Shown: positions 1 through 12,609 of the stretch, piece after piece
Numbering within the stretch: the first letter of the stretch is position 1
Layout: each line of letters opens with the position of its first letter
Assembly: GCA_015698045.1 (NCBI GenBank)
Contig: BLAL01000242.1
Coordinates: forward strand, 377,001 to 441,000
Reading direction: 5' to 3'
From: Rhizophagus clarus
Taxonomy: Eukaryota > Glomeromycota > Glomeromycetes > Glomerales > Glomeraceae
DNA length: 64,000 bases
The notes under the pieces: model-generated
What the model was told of the DNA's origin: nothing
Database searches by the model: none
The model's input: the letters and a program-made list of their open reading frames with translations, nothing else
Position numbers and translations under genes: made by a program

Positions 1-3000
1 ATTTCTGAAAACGGCGATAATCAAAAGAGATCATTTTCTAAATTTGAAAAATACTTAATATCTTTTACTTTTTATATTTTTTATCATTAAGTGACAATAT
101 TTTATTTATATTTTTACAGTTATTATAGCAATTAGTTTTGTTTAACACTGATTATAGAGTAGCATGTAAAATATTTCTTTGCATAATAAATCAGTTTGTA
201 ATTAAACAAAATTTTAAATTTATTATCTATATACTATTGAGTAATTGCCTTTTTTAATATTTGTTCTTTTTTTTGGAACGTATCCAAGTCAAATTGGATA
301 ATTATATTCGGGTAAATTTTTGTTATGTTTTATTCGAATAAATATTCAGTTAAATCTAAATATATTTAATAATTTTAAAAAAATTAGTCAAACAACTGTT
401 AAATGAAAACAGCCATTAAAAAATTTAATAATAAAGAACGAACAAATTAAATTAGAAGAAAAAAATTAAAAAGAATTAGTGGAAATTAAAAGAAAAGAAG
501 AAAATATGACGAAGTACAAGAGCAGGAAGAAGCAGAGAAAATGGAAATATAAAATGTCTAAACACATAGGAAAATAAGATATACTGTACCGATAAAATAA
601 TCAAACCAATTTTAACAAGACAAGGATGTGAAAAAAATGAAAAAACGAAAAACGGAAAGAACGATAGAAGAAAAGCGAAAAAAAAGTATAAGTAGCATGG
701 TAAATTATTTAGACAAAGTTAAACAAAGACATAAAAGATCAAAAATTTAAAGAAATAATAACAAGAAATAACAATAAAAAAAAAAGAGAGAAAAAAAATT
801 AAACAAGAAAAAAAAATAAAAAGAACATTAACGGCCAAAGACATATGATTAATATTAAATAAACCACGGAAAAATAGGACTATAGGAGTAAAATATGGAA
901 ACCTAAGAAAAAAAATATTAAGATTGATAAAAGATCATTATTAAAATTAGACAAGCCAAATAATTAATGGATAGATTATTATAAACGTATTAAAGTAATA
1001 AAGAAAATAACAAGGATTTTTCCGAAGGGAAAAAAACCATGGTATTCCCCTCCCTATGGAATAAATGTGTAATCCCCAGGAGTGTCACTAAAATAACATG
1101 TTATTAGACTAGGTTAGATCCCAGAAATTACTACTTGGTTCTTGAAGACTTGAACGTTTGGATTCAATCTGTTTCGGAAAAGAAAAATTCTCAAAGAAAA
1201 AGAGATTGGATACTTATTAGATTCGTCCAGTTGGCGAGAATTTTGAACTATAGGATTACTGATTTTTAACTCATTCCAATTCCAATATAAATATTGTACT
1301 TTTGATAGTGTATAACTAATTTGTAATAGAGGCTCAAAACACTTAAATGATATTTATAAGTTAACCAATAGTTAATGAATTCTGTGTCTTGATTGGAGTG
1401 ATTATTGCTTTAAGAATTGCTAATCGTGAATTCATTTTTCATCCAATATGTGTAAAATTCCTTTGTTATTGATTGGGTTACCGAAATTTTCATTGTGAGA
1501 ATGTATGTTCATGTTAGGATTGTGGTTAGAAAAAGTAAATATTTTGATATTGAAATTATTTTTGATGATTTGTTTTAAAATTATTGTCTGCGTAATGTTG
1601 AGCCGGAGACTTCTGGCATGATGGTGACTCAAAATGTTCCTTTGTTTTATTGATAGTTTTCTAGAATCATCACTTTTATGGTTGTTGATATACAGTATGT
1701 TCCTTTAATAGCTTTCAACTGAGGTTCAAGTAGTTATTGTTTTGAAGCATGATAGATGTGGACTGTTTTTCATTTATAGGTTTTGTTTCTTGTTTTAATC
1801 ATTTTCATATTATTACTAGTTATATATAATTATCTTTAAAGAATATTTTGTGTGGCTCTTACTCGAATGTTTAAGATTATCGTTATCAATAAAGGTTTTG
1901 CTAATTTTTAGCAAATTTGGTAAAAATCAATTTTTTGTTCTCCTGCGTCACATGATATAACCTGGTTAACCTCGTGATTTAACTTTTTGCGTATTATCAT
2001 TAACGTATTTTTTTAAGTTCTTCTTTGGTAGAATTGTTGTTAACACTTTATATTTATTTGTATACTAAATAAAAACTAATATCAATTATCCATATTCTAC
2101 AGTTTAAGAATATGTAATGTCGTCGTAAAATGTATAAATGCTGCTCTTTTTAAATTTTATAAAGTATTTCTGAATATTACAATAAATAAATAACTGTGGC
2201 TGTTACAAAAATCCTTAAGTTTCATTCTGAAAAAAAAAAGAAAAAGTAAAAATAAATTATTGATACGAAAAATATTGCAGGTGAAATAATTACTTTGTGC
2301 TCAATTTATTATTTGTATACAACAGTATATTATGTTAAAATTTCCGTAGTCAAACTTTTTATAAACTAACTCGAAGTAGAAAATAAATAATACATTATAT
2401 AAGGATAATAAATATAGAAGTTTTATAATACAATTATGTATAAGGTTATTAAAGTAAATTATTTATTTTTGTTATCTATAAAGATAGTGTGGATGTTTTT
2501 AAATGTAAAATTTTTTTGAAGTAGCATAAAAATTTTTATATTTCCTTTTTTTATAAATCATTATTTAAGAATTTTTTTTCACGATTTGATTTTATAATTT
2601 AGTTCGCATAAAGATAATGCAAATATTATTTCTCATAAATTCAAAAAATCAATACACTTTAATTAAACTCCATTATATGACTGCAGTATTAAAAATAAAA
2701 GTGATATTATTTTTTTTTATTATTACAAATCTGCAAAGTCATCAAGTTAATACAGCATTATTTGAGAATTTAAATGCAACCATTAAACAATAAGTTGTAC
2801 AGGTCGAAATTATTTACAATTTTTGTGCGACAGAATTTTTTTAAAAAAAAGACTTGTAAAATGATAGATGAATTGGTACCGTGATTGGAAATTTATGATT
2901 TTTAAAAATAAATATGTGTTTCGTACTGGTTTCATTTATCCGTTAACCTAATTACCAGAATGCTGGGGAGAGATAATTTTGCATTTAAATGTTTAATAGT

Positions 3001-3397
3001 ATGTGTATTCTGAATACACATTACATATGAAGTCCGTAATATTTGTCGAAACTAGTTTTGGTTAAAAATATCTAAAGGAGTTTTAAATTTATTGTAACGG
3101 TCAAAGTATCTTAATCTAAGAATTTGTGACGCTATTTAAATTAAGAAAAAACTTAAGTTCTTTAATATAATATCAGATATACAATTCAATAATGAAATTT
3201 TTCTCATTATCCGTATGGGCTAGATTGTACCATCCGATTATCCGGTTGGCGGTTATGGATATCCGAATATTAAAGGTTGGCAGTAAGGATGATATCGATT
3301 CAGTTTAGTTTGGTTTGGTTTATAAATCAGCGGGTTAGAAGCCGAACAAACCGCAGTTTATTATTTAGTACAAACCGCAGTTAAACTGCGGTTCAAA
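1..3397. other. AT-rich non-coding stretch
   Basis: No convincing gene is seen. Bases 420-1010 are very A-rich and open only in short runs. Bases 137-215 resemble the sequence found just after the stop of kinase gene B (16554-16620), in the same orientation. Bases 2880-3240 resemble the sequence downstream of gene A (5365-5610), in the same orientation. Bases 3305-3390 carry several AACCGCAGTT-like inverted motifs, also seen around 17010-17090. The flank-like matches suggest relics of, or neighbours to, further kinase genes. Confidence 0.5.
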
Positions 3398-3736
3398 GTC
3401 CAGTGATGGCAAATGACCAGGTCACTTGTCCATTTTGAGATGACCCCTGAATGACCTTTGAATGACCTAGTCATTAGGGTCATTTGTCATTTGAGTCATT
3501 TAAAATTAATGCTTTATAATTTAGGCCAGGTTTATGATTCCGGCTAGAATTATGAATTTATAGTATCACATGAAAATTTTTATCCATAAAATATTGAAAT
3601 TGTATTGGTCAGAATTATGACGTAATTTTAAATGACTACTAGGTCATTTGTCATTTAACGTTGAAATGACCCAAATGACACGTGACCAGTCATTTGGGTC
3701 ATTTGAGGTCATTTGGGTCACTGGCCAACACTGGAC
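3398..3736. mobile_element. hAT-like MITE, GTCCAGTG termini (copy 1)
   Basis: This is a 339-bp non-coding element. It begins GTCCAGTGATGGC and ends in the inverted GCCAACACTGGAC. It is flanked by a direct TTCAAA repeat (3392-3397 and 3737-3742). It is full of GGTCATTTG and AATGACC motifs. A second copy lies in opposite orientation at 17890-18201. Short CAGTG termini and a 6-8 bp target duplication fit a hAT-superfamily MITE; the superfamily assignment is an inference. Confidence 0.75.
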
Positions 3737-6064
3737 TTCAAACCACACAGTTTACATATTTAGTCATCAAATTAGTTGGTTCATTTGTTTGATTGACGTA
3801 TTATAATTTTCATAAAAAAATAATCAAGTACAATTTATTAGATGATCTTATTCGGTAATCATTTTTATTCAAATATTGACTTATATAAAAATCAGTGATT
3901 GAAACCACGGGTTGAGCCAACTGAACCAAACTGCGATTTGATGTATCCAAGGTTAAGAAACCATTTAAATCGCAAACAATGATAATTATGTAGCAAATGT
4001 AAAGAATCAGTTTATTAATGCAGGATAAATACAAAAATCTCGTCATCAAGAAATATTTGATGGATGATTTACCTTTTACAGTCGTGAACATAATTTTTTG
4101 CAAAGAGAATATGAAAATACGATAAAATTTTTAAATTGATTAATTAAATATTCGGATTTCCCGTAAACATTGATTCCAAATAATTTTGTTTAGCATCATA
4201 TACGAGTATATATTATTACTTCAGTTTTTCGCTCGGTTTATATATTTTCTTCTGATCTCTCAAAATTCTTGAAACCTTATTAAATCTTTATCCTTTTAAA
4301 TTCCCTTCTAAATACCAAATGCTCGTTGAACAAGAGGCACTAAACCATGAGATAAGCATACTCCTGATTTCTGAGACAACGATAACTCAAAAGCTTATAA
4401 ATCGAAAGACTGAATACCGTTGTAAATCCAGGATGCTCTTGATTTCGTCTTCATCAATACATACCATTAAAAACAAAAATTTTGCAGTTGGATCAGTCCG
4501 TAATAAGAAGTGTTTCAGCGTATTTATTGCTGCCCATGATCAATAAATCGTAAAGGATGATTTTGATCTTGGAAAAAAAATTAGTAGAATGCAATCTTTG
4601 TAACTCATCTTCATAACAGCGTTTTCACAGACTAAAGAAAATGGGTCAAACATTTTTTCGACACCTATGTTTATAGACATTAAATCCAAGAAATAAATGA
4701 AAACGTACCTATATGACCACGTAATATATCGAGTCTAAGTGGATCGAGTGAGTGTTTAATAGCTAACAGTTGATCGTCTTTTCTACTGTTAAAGGAATGT
4801 CAAATAAATTATTCCATCATATAAATTTAATAAAGAATAGTTAGGAAAATATGACTAACTAACAGCGAAATGTTTGATGATCATAATTTCTGAAAGGTTT
4901 GAATTTTAAACAAAATTTGCCAATAACAACAGTAAGTCTAGAGAAGCAGTAATATTACTCGAAAAAGGACCCAAATAGGGAACCTAAGTTTTTTTTGTCT
5001 GAAAACAATAGAGAACTTGCCGACGTTGGTATAATATGATGAATATGATGAAAGGAGGTATTACTTTACTCTATTCATCATCAGAAGGTGCTCAAGTCTA
5101 ACACATAAAATCAGAATATACAGTATCTATTATACTAAAAAGCTTTTCGAAAGTAGTCTCTTCTAGCTTTTCGACCGTTGAATTAGTACTATTGATCCGT
5201 TTTGTGAGTGAGCTCAAGGTCCCCAATACTTTAAAGAAGGAATAAAATCAACCTATTTTTGTTCCACAAATAGTGTAATGATATACTTCGTGACATTTCT
5301 AGAAATGAAAAAGAATTTTTATTTGTGCAAAGATACCGAATGTTAAATTAAAATGATCGTCGAAGTTTAAAAAAAAATTTATACATTTTCGTACTGGTTT
5401 CTTTTACTACCAAAACTAATATTGTTAAAAATATTCAAATAAATTATAAATTATCGTAATAATTAAATATTTTAATCCAAACATTATGGTGCTATTCAAA
5501 TTATGAAATAAAAAAAATAAAATCAAATTCTTTAATATATAATTCAACAATGAAATTTTCTCGGATATTTAATATTTTATGTAAGACTAGCCATCTGAAA
5601 AAAATTTACTCAAACATAATTGCCCAATTAGATCTGGAATTCAGTTCAAAAATTGTTCATGTTATGAATAGCTATTTTTTATCAGTATATAAATTTAAAT
5701 TTAAATTTGTTTAATTACAAACTGATTTTATTTTGTAAAGAAAGTTTTACATATTACTCTATAATCAGTGTTAAACAAAACTAACTGTTATAGTTATAAA
5801 GAATAAATAAAATGTTATAAACGATAAAAAATAAAAATTAAAATATAATAAGTATCTCTTTTTAAAACTAGAAAATAATCTCAATTTGTAAAATACAATA
5901 AGTTAGAAATAATTCGTACTATTTAAAAAAATCTTAACTTATCATTCGTCATTTCTTTTAACTTGACCTTTGAACCATTATTCCCAAAGGAAAGGATTAT
6001 AAGCTATAATAGAAAATAAGAATGAGATAAATGACAAATAAAAAATAGGAATAAAAAATGCAAC
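3737..6064. other. Intergenic region downstream of kinase gene A
   Basis: This is AT-rich DNA with one doubtful 75-codon plus-strand ORF (4319-4546). Bases 5690-5790 contain the inverted counterpart of the conserved 3' flank of gene B: paired short motifs around AAACTGATTTT and AATCAGTGTTAAACAAAACT. It probably carries the 3' processing region of gene A. Confidence 0.45.
4319..4546 (+). CDS. Doubtful small ORF, 75 codons
   Basis: ATG at 4319 opens a 75-residue frame rich in Ser, Ile and Lys, with no domain I recognise. The 100 bases before it contain TATATATTATTA and then a C/T-rich stretch ending AAATACCAA. That resembles a fungal promoter and leader, and is the only reason to list it. No paralogue is seen in the window and no splice extension is obvious. 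It may be a first exon, a relic or chance. Confidence 0.2.
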   Translation: MLVEQEALNHEISILLISETTITQKLINRKTEYRCKSRMLLISSSSIHTIKNKNFAVGSVRNKKCFSVFIAAHDQ

Positions 6065-9000
6065 TTACTTTGTAAAGTCAGTAATTTCTACTGTACTATT
6101 ATTAATGTTATCATCACATCTTGAAAGATTTTCTGTAAAAGGATTAAGTAATCGAGATGTATAAATGGCTTGTTTGTGAGTAGTCAAATGACTATTTTTA
6201 ATTGACAAAAGACTTTCTTTTCTACATTCCTGTGTCTCATTAAATTGCTTTTCAATTTCATAATGTTGTTGTCTCTTTTCCTCGAAATTTTGATCCAATG
6301 AATGGTAAAACAAATCAATCAATTCTTTTATTTCAATACAATTTGGTCTATTGTCCGGATTTGGTTCCCAACACTTTTTCATTAAGTCAATATAACATTT
6401 TGGTGCAATTTGGCTACTTATTTCAGGTCTATTTCCTTTACATATACTTAATGCTAAAACTTTATCATGAGCACAATCAGCAAAAGGTTGCCTTCCAGTT
6501 GCTATAACATACATAATCATACCAAAACTATATATATCTGCCGATCGAGTATAAGGTTTTCCTTTTAATACTTCAGGAGCTACATATGGCATAACTCCAT
6601 AAATACTTTTTTCATTAATATCATCAATTTTTCTACATAATCCCATATCAGAAATACATGCATTATCATAAACTTCATATTTATCCTCGATAAAATTTGA
6701 AATTTTTGTAAACAATATATTTCCTATATGAAAGTCACGATGGACCATCTGCTTTTGATGAATTTTATTAAGACCCTCAAAAATATTATTCAACACTTCT
6801 AATCCACTGAACCAATCAAAACTTTCATGATTTTTCTCTAAATAATTATTGAAATTTCCACCTTCTGCATATTCAAGTACCATAATATAATTCTTTGTAT
6901 CTAGATTTTGAGATATTCCATATATTTTAAGAATATTATCTATTTTTTGATTTGGATATGCTTTAACCTATTAAGTATTATGTATTAGTTTATACGTATA
7001 AAATATTATATTAAAATTATAAACAAATGACATACCTCATTTATGAAATTATCAAGAAAATTTTGTGAATCGTATAAACATTTTAGAGCAACTTTTATGG
7101 ATTTTCTTTTCCACTTTTCTGATCTATTATCATAATGTAATAAACCATCTTTCCATATTGCAGAATATACTGTAGAAAAACCACCTTTACCAATTTCTTT
7201 AATATCATCAAACTGATCATATGGTATCCATTCAAATATTATGCCATATTTATTGGAATCATAATTATAATCAATTTTTAATCTCATTTCTTGAATCAAA
7301 TCATTAATTTTATCATTTTCATGATTTATTTGACATACTATACAGCTTTTATTTTGTATTTCAAACTGATTATCGTATTTTTTACCACAATTTTCACAAT
7401 AATATTTAAGTTGAAGAACCAAAATAAAATCTTTTGTATTTGGATTTTGAGATAATCCATAACTTTCATTAGCCGAATATGTAATCTATTAAAATAATGA
7501 TATTAATTATATCAATATTTATTAACAGTTAAACTAAATTGATAGAAATTTTCATACCTGATTTAAAAATGAATTATTAACATTTTGTGAATTATATAAA
7601 CATTTTAATAAAACTTTTTTATTTGATTTTCTTTCATATTTATTATTTCTTATACTATAATATAATGGACCATCCTTCCATATTGCTGTAGTAAAGGCAT
7701 CTTTTCCGATTTCTTTTGTATCAATAAAATTGTCATATGGTATCCATTCAAATACAATATCATCAAATTCAACAATTTTTAATTGCATTTTTTGAATGAA
7801 ATCATCAATTTTCTCAATTCCACTAGTCCAGTTTATAAAATTATTCTTCAAATGGTTAATTTGACATAATTCACAAAATCTATTATATATGTAGTAGTTA
7901 CCACATTTTTCACAATATTTATTAAAATATTCATTTTTAAATATCAAAATATAAACTCTTGTATCTGGATGCTGAGATAATCCATAAACATTACTACTAT
8001 ATTTATAATATGATTCAACCTATCAAAATACAAAAAAGTCAATATTATATAATTATTAACTGATCCCAATTCACAAAAAAGTATAATACCTCTTTTTTTA
8101 ACAATTTGTTGGTAATATTTAGTGAATCACGCAGATGTTTTAAATAAACTTTTTCATATGGTCTTCTTATCAATTTCCCATGAAATAATGGTCCATCCTT
8201 CCATATTGCTGTAGCAAATCTGGTTCCATCCATCTCTTCAATTTCAATAAACTCATTGTACGGTATCCATTCAAATACAGTATCGTAAAAATCATTAATT
8301 TCTAATTGCATTTTTTGAATAAAGATATCAATTTCCTTTTTTCCACTGGTCCGGTTTATAAAATTAATCTTTAAATGATTAATTAGACACGATTTACACC
8401 GTTTAATATCAATTTTGCATTTTTTACCACATTTTTCACAACAGTAGTTAAAATAAGCTTCACTAAGAACTAAAATATAAACTTTTGTGTTTGTGTTTTG
8501 AGATAATCCATAAACTTTAACTTTATGATATTTTAAATATGGTTTAATCTACCAAAATACAAAACGTTAATATAATTATAATATCCAATTTTAATTCATA
8601 AAAAAAATTTTAATACCTCATTTTTTAAAAAACTGTTGTTAATATTATCATGTAGATATTTTAAACAAACCGGTTTATATGATTTTCTTATCAATTTATT
8701 ACTATTTTCATTATAAATTAATGGACCATCCTTCCATATGGCTGTAGCAAATCCATCTACATCCATTTCTTTAATCTCAAAAAACTCATTATACGGTATC
8801 CATTCAAATATTATATCATCACATCTTTCAGTTTTTAATTGTTTTTTTCGAATAAAATCATTAATGTTCTTATCTCCACTGGTCCAATTACTAAAATTAT
8901 TCTTTAAATGATTAATTTGACATGGTTTACACCATTTATTCCTATATTTATATTTATTGCCACATTTTTCACAATAATAGTTAAAATAAGTATTGCTAAA

Positions 9001-10055
9001 AACCAAAATATAAACTTTTGTATTTGGATTTTGAGATATTCCATAATTATACCATTTATGTTTATAATATTCATTGGACCATTCTATATTTTGGAATGTA
9101 TATGACCGAACCTACAAAAATAAAAAAAAATTAATAGTATACTTAATATTCTAATTAAATCAATAGAGAAAATTATTACCTCATCAGTATTTTGTAAAAA
9201 TCTCAATATAACTTTTTTGTATGATATCCTTACAAATTCATTTTCATTTTTATCATAATGTAATGAACCTTCTTTCCATATGGCCGTAGCTAAACAACTG
9301 TTTTCTATTTCTTCAACATCAATAAACTCATTGTATGGTATCCATTTAAATACTGTACCATTCTTACCGTATTCTAATTGCTTTTCTTGAATAAGTTTAT
9401 CAATTTTCCCATTTCCACTAGTCCAGCTTGTAAGATTATTTTTTAAATAATCAATTATGCATGTCTTGCAAAATGTAAAATACTCGTTTCCGTATTTCCT
9501 TTCGTATTCGTTTCCACATTTTTTACAGTAATAATAAAGATAAGCATTGCTAAAAACTAAAATATAAACTTTTGTGTTCGGATCTTGAGATATTCCATAA
9601 TTATAGCATTTATACTTATGAGCTTTATACCGTTTCTTATATAATAAATATGATTCAACCTATCAAATAAAAAAAAATTAATAGCACACTAACATTCTAA
9701 TTAAATTCATAGAAAATTTTATTACCTTTTCCAATACGTCATTAATATTTTGTGTATCATGTAAAAATCTTAACACAACATCTTCGTACGATTCTCTTAT
9801 CCATTCATTTTTACAATACAATGGACCTTTCTTCCATACTGCCGTAGTCAAACAATTATTTCCTATTTCTTTAATATCAATAAGTTCACTATACGGTATC
9901 CATTCAAATACTGCGTCATCTCTATTGTATTTTAATTGCTTTTCTTGAATGAAATTATCAATTATTTCATTCCCACTGGTCCAGTTTGTAAAATTTTCCT
10001 CAATAATTTTCTTTGCGGCGGCCAAATCTACAAAATATTCTATAAGAAATTCCAT
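6065..10055 (-). CDS. Poly-N-lobe protein kinase, gene A (7 exons, ~1192 aa)
   Basis: Exons: 10055-9726, 9659-9180, 9111-8617, 8548-8090, 8019-7558, 7485-7036, 6967-6065. All introns are 66-72 bp with GT..AG ends and phase 0. Exon 1 encodes an NFTNWTSGNEIIDNFIQ linker and a degenerate kinase N-lobe. Exons 2-5 each encode YGISQ(D/N)P.TK.YILVF (beta4-beta5), a CxxC...CxxC knuckle, the linker, then FEWIPY...TAIWK.GPL and a helix-C segment. Exon 6 keeps a proper glycine loop (GKGGFSTVYSAIWKDG) and VALK. Exon 7 supplies the C-lobe: HRDFHIGN catalytic loop, SDMGLC in place of DFG, VAPEV, then ADIYSFGM. The protein is therefore five pseudo-N-lobes followed by one kinase with all key residues. The start ATG lies about 80 bp from the conserved upstream block. 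The final codons overlap GTAAGT, so an extra 3' exon is possible. It is probably cytosolic; no signal peptide or membrane span is seen. Substrate unknown. Confidence 0.8.
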
Positions 10056-10136
10056 TATACTGTATGTGAAAATTTTTGAAAGAAAAAATGAAAAAATTTG
10101 GTATTATAAGACTAAATATGGTTAATGAAAAAAATA

Positions 10137-10295
10137 TGGCGTAATGGTACTACTAAAACGCATGTTCCAATAACGGAATTAATTTCTCGATCATTCCAAT
10201 TAACGTTAGATCAACCTTATTGAGGTTACCCAAAAATATTAAAATGTATATATGGGGTGATATTTTGTAGGGGCTGATTAATGTTGGTCACGTGA
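10137..10295 (-). promoter_or_regulatory. Conserved upstream block of gene A
   Basis: TGGCGTAATGGTACTACTA (10137-10155) begins 82 bp upstream of the gene A start. A block at 10187-10212, reading on the minus strand GATCTAACGTTAATTGGAAT, recurs before gene B. A TCACGTGA palindrome lies at 10288-10295. The same order of motifs occurs upstream of B, C, D, the C copy and relic F. Conservation before six gene copies suggests a core or regulatory promoter. Factor binding is inference. Confidence 0.6.
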
Positions 10296-12459
10296 GTTAA
10301 AGTAGCAAAATTTTAGTTACTTAAAAAAATAAATTGCTCGGTTATATAAGCAAACTGTAATTTCTGTTTTTAAAAATATTAAATTTCAAGCTAGCGCTCA
10401 AATATGATAAGAAATTTTAAAGCATCTCATGTCTTTTATAAGATGTTTCGCAAATTCCATAAGATGATTACTCTTTGTTCCAGAAGTACAAAATTATTTG
10501 TAAATGACAATTATTTTATGCTTAAAATATTCTTTTACATATATATACTGTAGATATATCAACCTATAGTCGGTAGGTAATCAATATGAATTGAATTCTG
10601 GAAAAAAAAAAAATTATTATTAAATTTTACGTAAATAAAAAAAACATATAAAATAATCATGTTTTCCGCTGTATAAATAAATAAAGTGATATTTTTTAAT
10701 CAAGGTAAATAACTGATAACAGATAATATGTATCAGAAATTTAAACGCTCCATGTCGTATTCATATCCACAAATCTGCAGAATCGGCCTAAATCAAGGAA
10801 TTATAATTTTACTTTTGAAATAATAAAATGCGTTTCATAAATACTGTATACAAACAATGCGAAAGTCAACAATGGTTTTAAAGTTAATAATGAGTTCATG
10901 GTATAACCAAAAATTTCTTGTTATTTGCTTATCAGACAGTAATAAATCTATTTTTTTATGCTCACTCATAAATATGAAGAAAATTATAAAGGGTTAGAAC
11001 TTTGAACTAACTTGTTCGGATTTATTTTTTATTTTTTATGTCGGATTTCATTTAAGCAATAACAAAAGTTTACTATCATTGTTAGTTTAAAAGTTAGGTA
11101 AATTTTATTATTAAAATATCTGAGAGGGTAAAAAGTCTTTGTGACCTTTATTTCTTGTTAATAAAAAAATTTTTCAATACCATTAAAATTACTTTTATCT
11201 AATGTGGCGAATTTTCTTCTGATTTAAATTATAACCTATAAGAAAATAATTTTTTTGAAAAAAAAGATAAATAACTTAACTACTCAAATGGTGCTTTTAT
11301 TTGAATGTAAATTCGCTTGGCTTAAATAATAAGATATCAAAACACATAATTTTCTTGAAATTTCACGTACGTTGTTTAAATTAATGTATTTCGCAGATGA
11401 TAATATTGTTTGCTCGGATATGTTTTGCGAGCAGAATATTTTATTATTTTGACGGCTTAATTATTTTTTTTTTTTTACCTACAGATATCTAGAATATCAA
11501 TTTCGTACATTATTCATTATAGATTAATAATGAAGTCTTTCTACATAAAACGAAAGATAAAATTTTTATGAATATTCTAAATTAATATTACTATGTCTTG
11601 ATGTAATAATAGCATTTGAAAGAAAATTATGTTAATTTCGTCACCAACGAGAATATAATTAAAGAATGTTTTTCAGAGTAAGTTGCATTACGACTTCGTT
11701 CATCTTATAATTTACCTATATTAAAGTAAAGCACAATTTAAAATATAAATTAACTTGAAAGACGCATATTCGATTTTCCAAGTTTTTTTAGATATGTAAT
11801 AGAAGCTTTAAACTTGTTTTAACTAGTGTTACCTTTATATACGTGAGTTTAATACGGTCGAAGTCAAAATAATTGTTACAATATTTAGTATTCGCTATAT
11901 TTTTGTATTTATTGAACATTTTATAGTTGCATGAAGAGATATTGATATAATGTACTTGTCATAAGACTTAAAGGCATCATTATTGTATATTAATAATACG
12001 TATCGTATTTTCAATCTCTAGATTCCAAACAATAATGTTGCCGATTCTATTCATTGTATCAAATAATCGAGAGTATCGAAAGTAACCATAATTTTTCCAA
12101 AAAAAAAACCTTGGAAAGCATCACCAACGCTAATAGTAGAAAAAGAATTCACTTGGATTTGGCAGCAAATCAAGATTTAGTACTACGTACTAGAAAACTA
12201 CATGTAAAGAATTGGATTTTTCTTACAAACTTTAATAATAACTTTATGTTCCTTCAAAACGATTTTATAATTTATCTATTTATGACTCTTAATAAAATTT
12301 TCAAGTATATAATTATTTAAAGTAATTTGAAATTTTGTGTTACTTTGAAATGAGTTTCTTAAAAAATTGTGTATGCAGTCATAAGTTGTACATCATTAGC
12401 AAAGAGTTGTACAGGTTTTTTTAAAAAAGGGTTGACGTTTTTGGTTACTAAATAAAAAT
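10296..12459. other. Spacer between divergent kinase genes A and B
   Basis: This is AT-rich sequence without a supported gene. A 88-codon open stretch at 12054-12320 lacks an ATG. Only the promoter-proximal ends show similarity between the two sides; the middle shows no clear inverted repeat by eye. Confidence 0.5.
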
Positions 12460-12518
12460 GATCTAACGTTAATTGGAATGATCGACTATAACAAGTTTTG
12501 TAGTACATCATTACGCCA
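12460..12518 (+). promoter_or_regulatory. Conserved upstream block of gene B
   Basis: GATCTAACGTTAATTGGAAT at 12460-12479 and GTAGTACATCATTACGCCA at 12500-12518 are the same motifs, in the same order and spacing range, as those before gene A. They end 91 bp before the gene B ATG. Confidence 0.6.
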
Positions 12519-12609
12519 AAAAACAAGTGTGATCATATTTTCCATATTTTGACCTTATTTTTTTACGCTATTTAAATCGAGCTATTATCCGTAAAAATTT
12601 TAATATTCA

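Noticed and set aside
1432..1632. 66-codon minus-strand ORF rich in Asn and His
   Set aside because: Short, AT-driven composition, no promoter or splice context and no paralogue in the window.
12054..12320. 88-codon open frame upstream of gene B
   Set aside because: No ATG start and no similarity to the family; ends in AT-rich low-complexity sequence.
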